Source of the DNA: Nanobdellota archaeon
GTDB taxonomy: Archaea > Nanobdellota > Nanobdellia > Pacearchaeales > GW2011-AR1
DNA length: 14,604 nucleotides
NCBI GenBank assembly: GCA_018817905.1
Contig: JAHISS010000111.1
Coordinates: forward strand, 1-14,604
Direction: 5' to 3'
Shown here: piece by piece, positions 1 through 6,047 of the stretch
Layout of the letters: each line of letters begins with the position of its first letter
How positions within the stretch are numbered: position 1 is the stretch's first letter
Translations under genes and position numbers: made by a program
The notes under the pieces: model-generated
What the model saw: the letters and a program-made list of their open reading frames with translations, nothing else
Databases searched by the model: none
What the model was told of the DNA's origin: nothing

Positions 1-142
1 AACAAACGGTGCCTCTGAAGGATATAATAACAAAATCAACATCATAAAAAGGAGGGCGTACGGATTCAAAGATACTGAATATTTCAGGTTGAAAATCCTT
101 CAAAGCTGCTCATAATCTGTCACAGGAGTGCAGAAGAGTCAT
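1..142 (+). mobile_element. probable right end of an ISL3-type insertion sequence
   Basis: The transposase stop at 113-115 should be followed within a few tens of bases by the terminal inverted repeat. Read inward on the minus strand, bases 142-123 are GACTCTTCTGCACTCCTGTG. Its CTCTTCT-type start is plausible for an ISL3 terminal repeat, but the other end is outside the window and cannot be compared. If the end is near 142, the last eight or so codons of the minus-strand gene at 120-326 are supplied by the element. The exact boundary is inferred. Confidence 0.4.
2..115 (+). CDS. C-terminal end of ISL3-family transposase (5' part outside window)
   Basis: The frame starting at base 2 is open to a TAA at 113-115 and encodes 37 residues, including NGASEGYNNKINIIKRRAYG and then FKDTEYFRLKIL. 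This matches the conserved C-terminal signature of DDE transposases of the ISL3 (IS204/IS1001/IS1096/IS1165) family, which reads roughly N-x-x-x-E-G-x-N-N-K-I-K-x-x-K-R-x-A-x-G-(Y/F)-x-x-x-x-x-F-R. The conserved Glu of the catalytic DDE triad is probably the E in SEGYNN. The rest of the gene lies to the left of the window, so it cannot be judged whether the element is intact. It points at the convergent small gene ending at 120, only 4 bases away, which leaves little room for the element's terminal inverted repeat outside that gene. The family call rests on motif recognition. Confidence 0.75.
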   Translation, partial: TNGASEGYNNKINIIKRRAYGFKDTEYFRLKILQSCS

Positions 143-326
143 TTACCTTCTTTCTTTCCTTAAATGCCTTATACAATAACTGTTTTATTCTTGGCTTAGA
201 TCTTTCATAAACAACCCTTTGTTTAGGAGTTCTTATTTTCCTTATTATCTCTTTTATTTTCTTGTTTTTTGTATTTGATAATGTTCTAACAATTTCCTCA
301 GCTTCTCGTTTATTCAAGTAAACCAC
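120..326 (-). CDS. small basic protein of unknown function
   Basis: I do not recognise this protein of about 68 residues. It is very basic (many Lys and Arg) and looks helical, with a run such as KNKKIKEIIRKIRTPKQRVV, so nucleic-acid binding is conceivable but unproven. Two start codons are adjacent, TTG at 329 and GTG at 326. The GTG is chosen because the TATA box at 347-356 is centred about 26 bases upstream, the spacing seen for leaderless genes across this window. The same box appears to serve the divergent gene starting at 377. The last residues (VNDSSALL) may be encoded by the end of the neighbouring insertion sequence, so the original C-terminus may have been different and longer. Confidence 0.5.
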   Translation of the reverse strand: MVYLNKREAEEIVRTLSNTKNKKIKEIIRKIRTPKQRVVYERSKPRIKQLLYKAFKERKKVNDSSALL

Positions 327-346
327 CAATTCAAAAAGAAAAGAAG

Positions 347-356
347 TTTTATATAA
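347..356. promoter_or_regulatory. shared TATA box for two divergent leaderless genes
   Basis: The symmetric sequence TTTATATAA reads as a good archaeal TATA box on both strands. Its centre (about 351) lies 26 bases before ATG 377 on the plus strand and 25-26 bases before GTG 326 on the minus strand. Both match the spacing between TATA box and start codon elsewhere in the window, so one box may direct both transcripts. Confidence 0.6.
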
Positions 357-376
357 TTTGCTTGTCTTGGAAAATC

Positions 377-475
377 ATGAAAGAATACAACTGGCTGCTT
401 TGGCTGCTTGGAATCTGAATCATACTAGGAATAATCCTAATAATTAAAATCCTCCTAACCGGAGAACCAAGATGA
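377..475 (+). pseudogene. small single-pass membrane protein ORF interrupted by in-frame TGA
   Basis: From ATG 377, at the expected leaderless start for the TATA box at 347-356, the frame reads MKEYNWLLWLLGI, then TGA (416-418), then IILGIILIIKILLTGEPR and a TGA at 473-475. That last stop overlaps the start codon of the next gene as ATGA. The residues on both sides of the internal TGA form one continuous hydrophobic segment of about 25 residues. Trp (TGG) would fit there and is one base away. This suggests a 32-residue membrane peptide, translationally coupled to the next gene, that carries a nonsense mutation or a sequence error. TGA is a normal stop in several neighbouring genes, so recoding is unlikely. 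Alternatively the whole stretch is just the leader of the gene at 472. Confidence 0.4.
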
Positions 476-795
476 AAAAACGACCAGACATAATCGATAT
501 AATAACAAAAATAATCATTATCACATTGGGGCTCGTAATCATCTATTTCCTTATTCAACTTATTTTCAGCCGCAGTCCAGAATTAAGCCACGTTAATACA
601 ATGTTCATTGTCATGATAATCACAGTTTTATTTTATGTTTACCGCGAAGTCGGAGAGATAAAAATCGGAATGAAATATGGATTTTCAAACACAAAAGAAA
701 GTTTTACAAAAATCAAAGAAGATATTGATTCAATCAAAAGTAATGTGGAACTGATAAAAAAGAAATTGAAGGTTTATCCAAAAGCCCTTCGATAA
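472..795 (+). CDS. small membrane protein with cytoplasmic coiled-coil tail
   Basis: This 107-residue protein is not recognised. After a short charged start come two hydrophobic stretches, roughly residues 9-31 and 43-57, that should span the membrane. The rest (about 70-102) is charged with a heptad-like pattern (FTKIKEDIDSIKSNVELIKK), suggesting a coiled coil and oligomerisation. A GGAG at 461-464 lies 7 bases upstream of the ATG, and the start overlaps the stop of the interrupted upstream ORF (ATGA), so coupled translation is likely. Its 3' end overlaps the convergent aEF-1beta gene by 22 bases (774-795). The role is unknown. Confidence 0.7.
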   Translation: MKKRPDIIDIITKIIIITLGLVIIYFLIQLIFSRSPELSHVNTMFIVMIITVLFYVYREVGEIKIGMKYGFSNTKESFTKIKEDIDSIKSNVELIKKKLKVYPKALR

Positions 796-1046
796 TCATC
801 TGTGACAGCAGAACTAACATGCTCAATCCCTGCAAGTTTATCCTCAAAGATTGAAGTATCCTTCTCTTCCGGCCAAGCAAACTTCACCATCACTGCCTTC
901 AAACCGAAAGCTACTTCCTTAACTTCAAAAGAAATATTCTGCGCACCGTCCTCCTTCAATTTCTCCTCAGCCACCTTCTTAATCGGCTTCAAATCCGTAT
1001 CTGACCCATCAGGCATTATTTTAACAATTACTGCTGCAATACTCAT
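774..1046 (-). CDS. ef1b: translation elongation factor aEF-1beta
   Basis: The 90-residue product matches archaeal elongation factor 1-beta over its full usual length, about 90 residues. This is the nucleotide exchange factor that promotes GDP/GTP exchange on aEF-1alpha during elongation. Visible signatures are the N-terminal strand IAAVIVKIMPDG, the central VAFGLKAVMVKF and the C-terminal IEHVSSAVTDDYRRAFG. The ATG at 1046 is preceded by a TATA box at 1068-1076, 26 bases before the start. That box overlaps the stop codon of the upstream gene. In many archaea this gene follows a zinc-ribbon protein gene; here an unrelated 120-aa gene takes that place. The 3' end overlaps the convergent membrane protein gene. 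Confidence 0.93.
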   Translation of the reverse strand: MSIAAVIVKIMPDGSDTDLKPIKKVAEEKLKEDGAQNISFEVKEVAFGLKAVMVKFAWPEEKDTSIFEDKLAGIEHVSSAVTDDYRRAFG

Positions 1047-1067
1047 GCCCCCACCTACAAAAACAGC

Positions 1068-1076
1068 TTTATAAAA
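1068..1076 (-). promoter_or_regulatory. TATA box of ef1b
   Basis: The minus strand reads TTTTATAAAG, centred 26 bases before ATG 1046. It overlaps the stop codon of the preceding gene, which suggests ef1b has its own promoter although it lies downstream in the same direction. Confidence 0.55.
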
Positions 1077-1431
1077 TTAACTCATAAGATTTTAGTGGAA
1101 AACCATAAATTTTAACCACTGCAAATTCAACTAAATCATCTTCGCTAACTGATCTTCTTTCCATAAGCCCTTCCCTCGATAAAACACTGCCGATTCTTCC
1201 CGCATCAGAATTTATCCCATCAAGACGAGTTCTGTAAGCTTGTTCTGCTTTTGGAGAACCATCACTATCAAGAAACTTCCGGTCAATATAAAAAGTCAAA
1301 CGAACCGCTGGCGCTCTTTTTGTACAGTCTACTCTCACTTCAATCTGCTCTTTCTTTGTAAACTTTCTCGCTAACCCCGCAGCCCTTTCCGTATCAGCCC
1401 GCAGCCTACCCGAGTCAATCCTTACTACCAC
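1069..1431 (-). CDS. hypothetical protein, 120 aa
   Basis: I do not recognise this protein. It is soluble, rich in Arg, Asp and Glu, with no membrane segment, Cys cluster or repeat. An N-terminal part (residues 1-60) contains likely beta strands (IEVRVDCTK, AVRLTFYIDRKF). The C-terminal half is more helical and ends in the strand-like AVVKIYGFPLKSYELIL. The start is GTG at 1431, chosen because the TATA box at 1452-1462 is centred 26 bases upstream. It lies just upstream of ef1b in the same direction, but ef1b appears to have its own promoter. Confidence 0.65.
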   Translation of the reverse strand: MVVRIDSGRLRADTERAAGLARKFTKKEQIEVRVDCTKRAPAVRLTFYIDRKFLDSDGSPKAEQAYRTRLDGINSDAGRIGSVLSREGLMERRSVSEDDLVEFAVVKIYGFPLKSYELIL

Positions 1432-1451
1432 AACAATCTTCGAGAAACTAC

Positions 1452-1462
1452 TTTTATAAAAT
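1452..1462 (-). promoter_or_regulatory. TATA box of the 120-aa gene
   Basis: The minus strand reads TTTTATAAAAG, centred 26 bases before GTG 1431. This supports both the non-ATG start and a leaderless transcript. Confidence 0.5.
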
Positions 1463-1542
1463 TAACCTTGCGGCAAATTTCTTCCAAAAAATTTCCCCAC
1501 TCCAGAGAAATGAAAATTCTATTACTCAGAAACATCTAAATT

Positions 1543-1550
1543 TTTATATA
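1543..1550 (+). promoter_or_regulatory. TATA box of the secreted repeat protein
   Basis: TTTATATA is centred near 1547, which predicts transcription from about 1573 and a short leader before ATG 1586. A GAGG (1579-1582) sits just before the start. This gene is thus an exception to the leaderless pattern around it. Confidence 0.5.
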
Positions 1551-1585
1551 CCTTAAGAATTTTTTACTCTAACAAAAGAGGCAAA

Positions 1586-2758
1586 ATGGAAAAGAAACTA
1601 ACTCTCCTGATTTTTGTTTTAGCAATAGCTTGCACTTTTGCTCTTGCAGCATCTGGATTTGACAGCCACATAAAAAAAGTCCCAACACAATTCTCTGAAG
1701 AACCTTCTACAACTCCTGCATCAGAATGCGGAAACAATATCTGCGAACAAACTTCGGGAATAGCAACAATTTTCTTCCAAGACAGAGAAATTGTCAACGG
1801 CGTAGAAGTCTACGTAACCTTCATCGGACCAGGCATGGTAGGTGTTTCCATATGGCCTGGATATTACCACACTTTTTCAGAAGCTGGTGAATCATTTGTA
1901 ACAGAAGACAACAAACAAATCTACCTAAACGACTTCACTTATGATTACGACGACTACCACGATTCTCATGCAACCTTGACTGTCTATCAAGGAGAAAACT
2001 ACGAAACCTGCGAAGAAGATTGCGCATGCGTTGACACAGACGATGGGGAATTCCCTCTTGTGTTGGGCGAAATTCTCCGACAAGGACAACGCCACAGCTC
2101 TGACTCTTGCTATACTGGCATACATGTAGCAGAATGGTTTTGCGATGAACAAGGATATGGAGATTTCACATTAGCCAACTGCCGCGACTTTGGAGATGAC
2201 TACTTCTGCGACAACGGCGCTTGCGTAGAATTCCCACTCCCACGAGAATGCGGAAACAACGTATGCGAACAAACTTCTGAAACCAAGACAATGTATTTCC
2301 AAGAAACAGACTTTGTAAACCATGTAAAAATCTACGTAACCTACATCGGCCCTGGCATGGTAACAACTCAAACTGACGGAGAATGGCCCCACACTTTCCT
2401 AAACACCGGCGAATCTTTCATCACAGAAAACGGAGCACAAGTTTACCTAAACGACTTCACTTATGATTACGACGACTACCACGATTCTCATGCGACCTTG
2501 ACTGTCTATCAAGGAGAAAACTACGAAAGCTGTGGAGACTGCACTTGCGTTGACACAGACGGCGGGGAATTCCCAATCACATTAGGACAAATCCTATTAA
2601 GCGGCACTCTATCGAACGAAGACGATTGCTACGGCCCATACACGATTACAGAATACTCTTGCTCAGAAGGCGCAATGCAATCCACAATGATTAATTGCCG
2701 CGACTTTGGAGAAAACTACTGGTGCTTCTACGGATACTGTAGGGAATTCTTAATGTAA
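1586..2758 (+). CDS. secreted Cys-rich protein of two tandem 174-residue repeats
   Basis: The 390-residue product starts with a signal peptide (MEKK then a hydrophobic core, ending around ALA at residue 21). Two repeats follow, from C48 and C222, exactly 174 residues apart. Each opens with CGNN(I/V)CEQ, continues through a beta-rich domain (VYVT-IGPGMV, then LNDFTYDYDDYHDSHATLTV), then GENYE(T/S)C...C, a VDTD-GEFP segment and a Cys-rich end (C-x8-C, NCRDFG-x-x-Y-C). The common Cys motif C-G-x-G-x-C-E-x-G-E-N-x-x-x-C-x-x-D-C of archaeal surface proteins is split by the inserted beta domain. The product is probably exported, disulfide-bonded and at or outside the cell surface. The Asp-rich loops may bind metal (inference). 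There is no C-terminal anchor. Similar Cys modules occur in the protease at 12582-14604. Confidence 0.8.
   Translation: MEKKLTLLIFVLAIACTFALAASGFDSHIKKVPTQFSEEPSTTPASECGNNICEQTSGIATIFFQDREIVNGVEVYVTFIGPGMVGVSIWPGYYHTFSEAGESFVTEDNKQIYLNDFTYDYDDYHDSHATLTVYQGENYETCEEDCACVDTDDGEFPLVLGEILRQGQRHSSDSCYTGIHVAEWFCDEQGYGDFTLANCRDFGDDYFCDNGACVEFPLPRECGNNVCEQTSETKTMYFQETDFVNHVKIYVTYIGPGMVTTQTDGEWPHTFLNTGESFITENGAQVYLNDFTYDYDDYHDSHATLTVYQGENYESCGDCTCVDTDGGEFPITLGQILLSGTLSNEDDCYGPYTITEYSCSEGAMQSTMINCRDFGENYWCFYGYCREFLM
1922..2006 (+). repeat. 85-bp near-identical repeat, copy 1
   Basis: This stretch inside the secreted protein gene is repeated at 2444-2528 with a single mismatch (A at 1972, G at 2494). 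The period is 522 bp, which is 174 codons. Elsewhere the two halves have diverged far more. The conserved block encodes the YLNDFTYDYDDYHDSHATLT region and the following YQGENYE. Confidence 0.95.
2444..2528 (+). repeat. 85-bp near-identical repeat, copy 2
   Basis: This is the partner of 1922-2006, in direct orientation. The one difference is silent (gca versus gcg, Ala). Near identity confined to this block suggests recent gene conversion or strong local constraint rather than uniform divergence since a duplication. Confidence 0.95.
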
Positions 2759-2803
2759 TTATTTGCTCCAAACAGCGAGCCAACAGCAATCGAGACCATA
2801 AAT

Positions 2804-2813
2804 CTTTAAAAAA
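2804..2813 (+). promoter_or_regulatory. TATA box of the RPA gene
   Basis: CTTTAAAAAA is centred about 26 bases before ATG 2835, fitting a leaderless transcript. Confidence 0.5.
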
Positions 2814-2834
2814 GCCATTTCCCCCCATCTTAAA

Positions 2835-3767
2835 ATGGACAACTACCAAAAGCTGGTGGAAAGAATAGCCAAATCTGCAAACGTCGAAATTGAAGAAATT
2901 GAAAGAAAAGTTGAAGCGAAAAAAGCAAAATTATCAGGGTTAATTTCAAAAGAAGGTGCAGCACAAATCGTCGCAGCAGAACTGGGAATCAACTTCGACA
3001 ACGAAAGAATGAAAATTTCAGAAGTAGTTGAAGGTATGAAAAGAGCAAACGTCGTAGGAAAAATAATCAGGCTAAACCCTGTCAGAGAATTCAACAAAAA
3101 CGGGAGGGAAGGCAAAGTCGCTTCTTTCACCCTCGCAGATGACTCCGGAAACATCAGAGTAGCACTTTGGGACACAGCCCACATCGCCCTCGTCGAAGAA
3201 GGAAAAATCGCCCTCAATTCAGTAGTAGAAATCACAAGCGGCAGCGTCAGAAACGGCGAAATCCACATTTCATCTTTCGGAGAAATAAAACCAAGCTCAG
3301 AAAAAATAGAAAACGTAATCGAAAAACAAATGACTCACGAAAAAAGTCTCAAGGAAGTCCAGCCCGGACAAAATATCAAAACCCGCGCAGTTATTGTCAG
3401 CGCATTCGAACCCAGATATTTTGAAGTAAATCCAGAAACCGGAAGAAAATTCACAGAAGAAGATAAGAATAACGGGCTAAGGCCAAAAAAGAAAGCGCTG
3501 CTAAACGTCACGCTTGACGACGGCACAGAATCAATACGCTCGGTCGCATTCGGCGAACAAATCAATCAACTCGGCCTCACAGACGAAGAGATATTTTCTT
3601 TAGAAGAATACAACAAAGCGAAAGAAAGAATCCTCGGCGAAGAAAAGTATTTCTCCGGCTCAATAAGAATGAACTCATTCTCAAATACGGCCGAACTAAC
3701 AATAAACGCCGTAGAGGAAGTCAATCCTGAAGAATTGATTAAAGAACTTGAAGCTAAGACGAACTAA
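2835..3767 (+). CDS. rpa: replication protein A (single-stranded DNA-binding, OB-fold)
   Basis: The 310-residue protein resembles archaeal single-subunit RPA, which coats single-stranded DNA in replication, repair and recombination. Residues 1-60 form a helical N-terminal part (MDNYQKLVERIAKSANVEIE). A first OB fold spans about 62-155, with the typical strand pattern ANVVGKIIRLNPVREF, ASFTLADDSGNIRVALWD and VRNGEIHISSFG. A second OB fold spans about 178-295 (KTRAVIVSAFEPRYFEVN, ALLNVTLDDGTESIRSVAFG). No CxxC zinc finger is present, unlike larger RPA1 proteins. The start is set by the TATA box at 2804-2813. RadA, which acts on RPA-coated DNA, is encoded 750 bases downstream, beyond the toxin-antitoxin pair. 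Confidence 0.85.
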   Translation: MDNYQKLVERIAKSANVEIEEIERKVEAKKAKLSGLISKEGAAQIVAAELGINFDNERMKISEVVEGMKRANVVGKIIRLNPVREFNKNGREGKVASFTLADDSGNIRVALWDTAHIALVEEGKIALNSVVEITSGSVRNGEIHISSFGEIKPSSEKIENVIEKQMTHEKSLKEVQPGQNIKTRAVIVSAFEPRYFEVNPETGRKFTEEDKNNGLRPKKKALLNVTLDDGTESIRSVAFGEQINQLGLTDEEIFSLEEYNKAKERILGEEKYFSGSIRMNSFSNTAELTINAVEEVNPEELIKELEAKTN

Positions 3768-3843
3768 TCTCTTCTCTTAATCAGTATCTTCGCGCAATCT
3801 GAAATATAACCTGGACGTTTTGCAGCAAGTTAACAACAAAAAA

Positions 3844-3851
3844 CTTATAAA
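3844..3851 (+). promoter_or_regulatory. TATA box of the toxin-antitoxin operon
   Basis: CTTATAAA is centred 26 bases before ATG 3873, so the antitoxin mRNA should begin at or next to its start codon. Confidence 0.6.
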
Positions 3852-3868
3852 CTATAGAAATTCTATAG
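3852..3868. promoter_or_regulatory. palindromic operator of the toxin-antitoxin operon
   Basis: CTATAGAAATTCTATAG is a perfect 8-base inverted repeat around one central base. It lies directly between the TATA box (3844-3851) and the predicted transcription start (3873). A repressor bound here would block recruitment or escape of RNA polymerase. Antitoxins of this kind usually repress their own operon through such a site; its use by this antitoxin is inferred. Confidence 0.7.
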
Positions 3869-3872
3869 CCAC

Positions 3873-4112
3873 ATGGTAACAACAATTCAGCTAAATGAAG
3901 ACGTAAAAAAATCTTTAGAAAGAATGAAACAGGTTAGAGAAACTTACGAAGATGTAATTGCAAGAATAATTTCACAGTTAAATGAACAAAAAAGAAAACA
4001 TGAAGAATTGATGATAGAAGGATGCAAGGAGATGGCAGAAGAAAGTCTGAAAATCACAAAGGAGTTTGAGCAAGCAGATGCAGAAATCGATTGGGAATGG
4101 ACTGAAGATTAA
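3873..4112 (+). CDS. antitoxin of MazEF-type toxin-antitoxin pair
   Basis: The 79-residue protein starts with TTIQLNEDVKKSLERMK and ETYEDVIARII, the pattern of ribbon-helix-helix-like antitoxins (a beta strand followed by two helices) common in archaeal VapB/MazE-like proteins. A charged helical linker follows, then an acidic, Trp-containing tail (DAEIDWEWTED) of the sort that blocks the active groove of a MazF toxin. It is expected to neutralise the toxin encoded next and to repress the operon through the palindrome at 3852-3868. The gene overlaps the toxin gene by about 35 bases. The subfamily assignment is by pattern only. Confidence 0.8.
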   Translation: MVTTIQLNEDVKKSLERMKQVRETYEDVIARIISQLNEQKRKHEELMIEGCKEMAEESLKITKEFEQADAEIDWEWTED

Positions 4113-4446
4113 AAGAGGAGATATTGTACTTGCAAATTTAGAACCAGTAGTTGGAAGTGAGCAAGGGAGAAAAAGACCTGTTTTAATAATTCAAAACAAT
4201 ATCTTTAATGAACATAGCCCAACAACAATTATCGCGCCATTAAGCACAAAAATCTATTCCAAGAAATATCCTACAAATGTAGAGATTGCCCCCTCTGAGT
4301 CTGGACTAAAAATAAAATCAACAATATTATTTAACCAAATTAGAACCATAGACAAATCAAGAATCATAAAAAAAATTTCCAGATTAGACGAACACATTAT
4401 GAAAGAAGTTGATATGGCTATCAAAATAAGTTTGAGTTTGCTGTAA
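4078..4446 (+). CDS. mazF: MazF/PemK-family toxin (mRNA endoribonuclease)
   Basis: The product carries the MazF/PemK hallmark RGDIVLANLEPVVGSEQGRK followed by RPVLIIQNN, then TTIIAPLST, and the C-terminal Q-I-R-T-I-D-K-S-R-I and helix typical of the family. Toxins of this family cut single-stranded mRNA at short sequences and so stop translation until inhibited by the antitoxin. The length (122 residues from ATG 4078) is normal. The frame also has a TTG at 4066 and a CTG at 4102 directly before KIKRGDIV. ATG 4078 is chosen, with a GGAG at 4061-4064 somewhat far upstream. The conserved core looks intact. Confidence 0.88.
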   Translation: MQKSIGNGLKIKRGDIVLANLEPVVGSEQGRKRPVLIIQNNIFNEHSPTTIIAPLSTKIYSKKYPTNVEIAPSESGLKIKSTILFNQIRTIDKSRIIKKISRLDEHIMKEVDMAIKISLSLL

Positions 4447-4492
4447 CCTCTTTTCCACCACGTCCAAAACCACCTCTTCCACAATAACAATT

Positions 4493-4500
4493 CTTATAAA
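4493..4500 (+). promoter_or_regulatory. TATA box of radA
   Basis: CTTATAAA is centred about 26 bases before ATG 4522, giving a leaderless radA message. Confidence 0.55.
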
Positions 4501-4521
4501 CAATTCGCTCCTTTCCAAGAA

Positions 4522-5547
4522 ATGGCAATAAGAAAAGAGGAAAAAGAAACCACCAAAGAAGAAACAGTTGAAAAAGAGGAAACCCCCCAAGTTGAAGAGG
4601 AAGAGAAAAAGATAACAGACGTTCCTGGAATTGGCCCTGGAATCGCCGCAAAACTTGAAGCGGCTGGCGTATACGACTTAATGGGCCTAGCTGTCATGTC
4701 CCCGCCCGCACTTTCTGACATGGCCGGCATTGGTGAAGCAGTTGCTCGAAAAGCCATTCAAGCAGCAAGGTCAATGATGAATCTTGGTTTTATGTCTGGC
4801 GAGGAATTTGCTAAAAAAAGAGAAAACGTCATCTACATCACAACTGGTTCTGAAAATCTTAACAACTTACTAGGAGGAAAAGGAGTTGAAACCCGCGCAA
4901 TCACCGAGGCGTATGGGGCATTTGGCAGCGGGAAAACTCAATTAGCCTTAACCCTCGCTGTCAACGTCCAAAAACCAAAAGACCAAGGCGGCGCAGAAGG
5001 CAAAGCTGTTTACATCGACACAGAAGGAACTTTCCGCCCAGAAAGAATAAAACAAATAGCAGAAGGAATCGGCGCTTCCCCAGAAAAAGTCCTAAAAAAT
5101 ATCCTCGTCGCAAGGGCCTTCAACTCCGACCACCAAATCCTACTCATCGACAAAATCAGCGAACTAATCAAAGAAGGAGAACCAATCAAACTAATAATAA
5201 TTGATTCCCTGACAGCGCATTTCAGAGCAGAATTCGCCGGGCGAGGCCAGCTGGCAGACAGACAGCAAAAACTAAACAGATACCTCCACAACTTAATGAA
5301 AATGTCCGAACAGCACAATGTCGCAATCTTTGTAACAAACCAAGTCATGGCAAACCCCGGCATGATGTTCGGCGATCCTACAACTCCAATCGGGGGAAAT
5401 ATCCTCGGTCACGCCTCGACATATAGATTATATTTCCGAAGAGGAAAAGCAGGCTCACGCGTCGCCAAACTAATCGACTCTCCAAACCTTCCAGAAAACG
5501 AATGCCAATTCTGGCTGACAGAAGCAGGAATAAGGGATGAAGGCTAA
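4522..5547 (+). CDS. radA: DNA repair and recombination protein RadA
   Basis: The 341-residue protein is the archaeal RecA/Rad51 recombinase, which forms ATP-dependent filaments on single-stranded DNA and drives strand exchange. An unusually charged, Glu/Lys-rich extension covers residues 1-29. A helix-hairpin-helix domain follows (about 30-80, VPGIGPGIAAKLEAAG and MAGIGEAVARKA). The ATPase core has Walker A GAFGSGKT ending at K138-T139, and Walker B LIIID with D228. The L2/C-terminal region shows NQVMANPGMMFGDPTTPIGG and GHASTYRLYFRRGKAGSR. The stop overlaps the next start as TAATG, so the downstream zinc-binding protein is probably co-translated. No intein is present. Confidence 0.97.
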   Translation: MAIRKEEKETTKEETVEKEETPQVEEEEKKITDVPGIGPGIAAKLEAAGVYDLMGLAVMSPPALSDMAGIGEAVARKAIQAARSMMNLGFMSGEEFAKKRENVIYITTGSENLNNLLGGKGVETRAITEAYGAFGSGKTQLALTLAVNVQKPKDQGGAEGKAVYIDTEGTFRPERIKQIAEGIGASPEKVLKNILVARAFNSDHQILLIDKISELIKEGEPIKLIIIDSLTAHFRAEFAGRGQLADRQQKLNRYLHNLMKMSEQHNVAIFVTNQVMANPGMMFGDPTTPIGGNILGHASTYRLYFRRGKAGSRVAKLIDSPNLPENECQFWLTEAGIRDEG

Positions 5548-5942
5548 TGTCTCCAACAATAACTTCAGATTTCAGAAGAGAAGGATTCCAACCGCTTAGA
5601 ATCAAAGGGAGCACATTAGATTTCAGAAAAATAATTGGACTTCCAGAAGATGAATTCGCAGAAAGATATCTCGGAGAAATGACAAGATATTTTTACGAAC
5701 ACGCAGAACAAATGTTATCAAAGGAAAGAGAACGTAGAAAAAGAGGAATCACCGAAGGGCTAGAACCCATCCCTTGCACAGACTGCCACCACCCAATAGA
5801 AAGCCCACAAGACCTCAGAAGATATTATGGAAATTCGATTCACGCTGCCTGCTTCCTCAAACGCTGGAAAGAAGACAGACCAACAAGAAGCGAAACAGAC
5901 ATAGCATACTGGGACCGCATAGCAAAACTCTCTGATTCATAA
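5547..5942 (+). CDS. small CxxC-HxxC zinc-binding protein coupled to radA
   Basis: I do not recognise this 131-residue protein. The N-terminal half is mixed and charged (FRKIIGLPEDEFAERYLGEM, then a basic helix KERERRKRG). Residues 77-102 carry C77-x2-C80 and, 18 residues on, H99-x2-C102. That spacing would suit one zinc ion in a treble-clef or LIM-like finger. The start ATG shares its A with the radA stop (TAATG at 5545-5549), so the two are almost certainly one operon with coupled translation. This context suggests, without proving, a role in DNA repair or an accessory to RadA. The gene ends 2 bases before the convergent tRNA. Confidence 0.7.
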   Translation: MSPTITSDFRREGFQPLRIKGSTLDFRKIIGLPEDEFAERYLGEMTRYFYEHAEQMLSKERERRKRGITEGLEPIPCTDCHHPIESPQDLRRYYGNSIHAACFLKRWKEDRPTRSETDIAYWDRIAKLSDS

Positions 5943-5944
5943 AA

Positions 5945-6016
5945 CGTCCCCGCGAAGAATTGAACTCCGGACTGCTCGACCGCAACGAGCCGTTATATCC
6001 ACTTAACTACAGGGAC
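5945..6016 (-). tRNA. tRNA-Arg (anticodon GCG)
   Basis: Read on the minus strand, 6016-5945 folds as a complete tRNA. The acceptor is GTCCCTG with CGGGGAC (one T-G pair), the D stem GTTA/TAAC, and the anticodon stem GCTCG/CGAGC with loop TTGCGGT, so the anticodon is GCG, reading CGC/CGU for arginine. The variable loop has four bases, and the T stem CGGAG/CTTCG encloses loop TTCAATT. The discriminator base is G, and CCA is not encoded (TTTT follows). There is no intron. The gene is 72 bases long and convergent with the gene ending at 5942. Confidence 0.95.
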
Positions 6017-6047
6017 CATTAAAACTAAAAAATCTTTCTTTTTAGAA

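Noticed and set aside
2843..3268. 141-aa ORF on the strand opposite RPA
   Set aside because: It is an antisense shadow of a well-supported RPA gene, with Ser/Phe-rich composition typical of shadow frames.
3764..3831. Minus-strand frame AAKRPGYISDCAKILIKRRD between RPA and the toxin-antitoxin operon
   Set aside because: It looks protein-like, but is only about 21 codons after a stop, with no start codon or promoter. It may be a gene remnant or chance, too weak to annotate.
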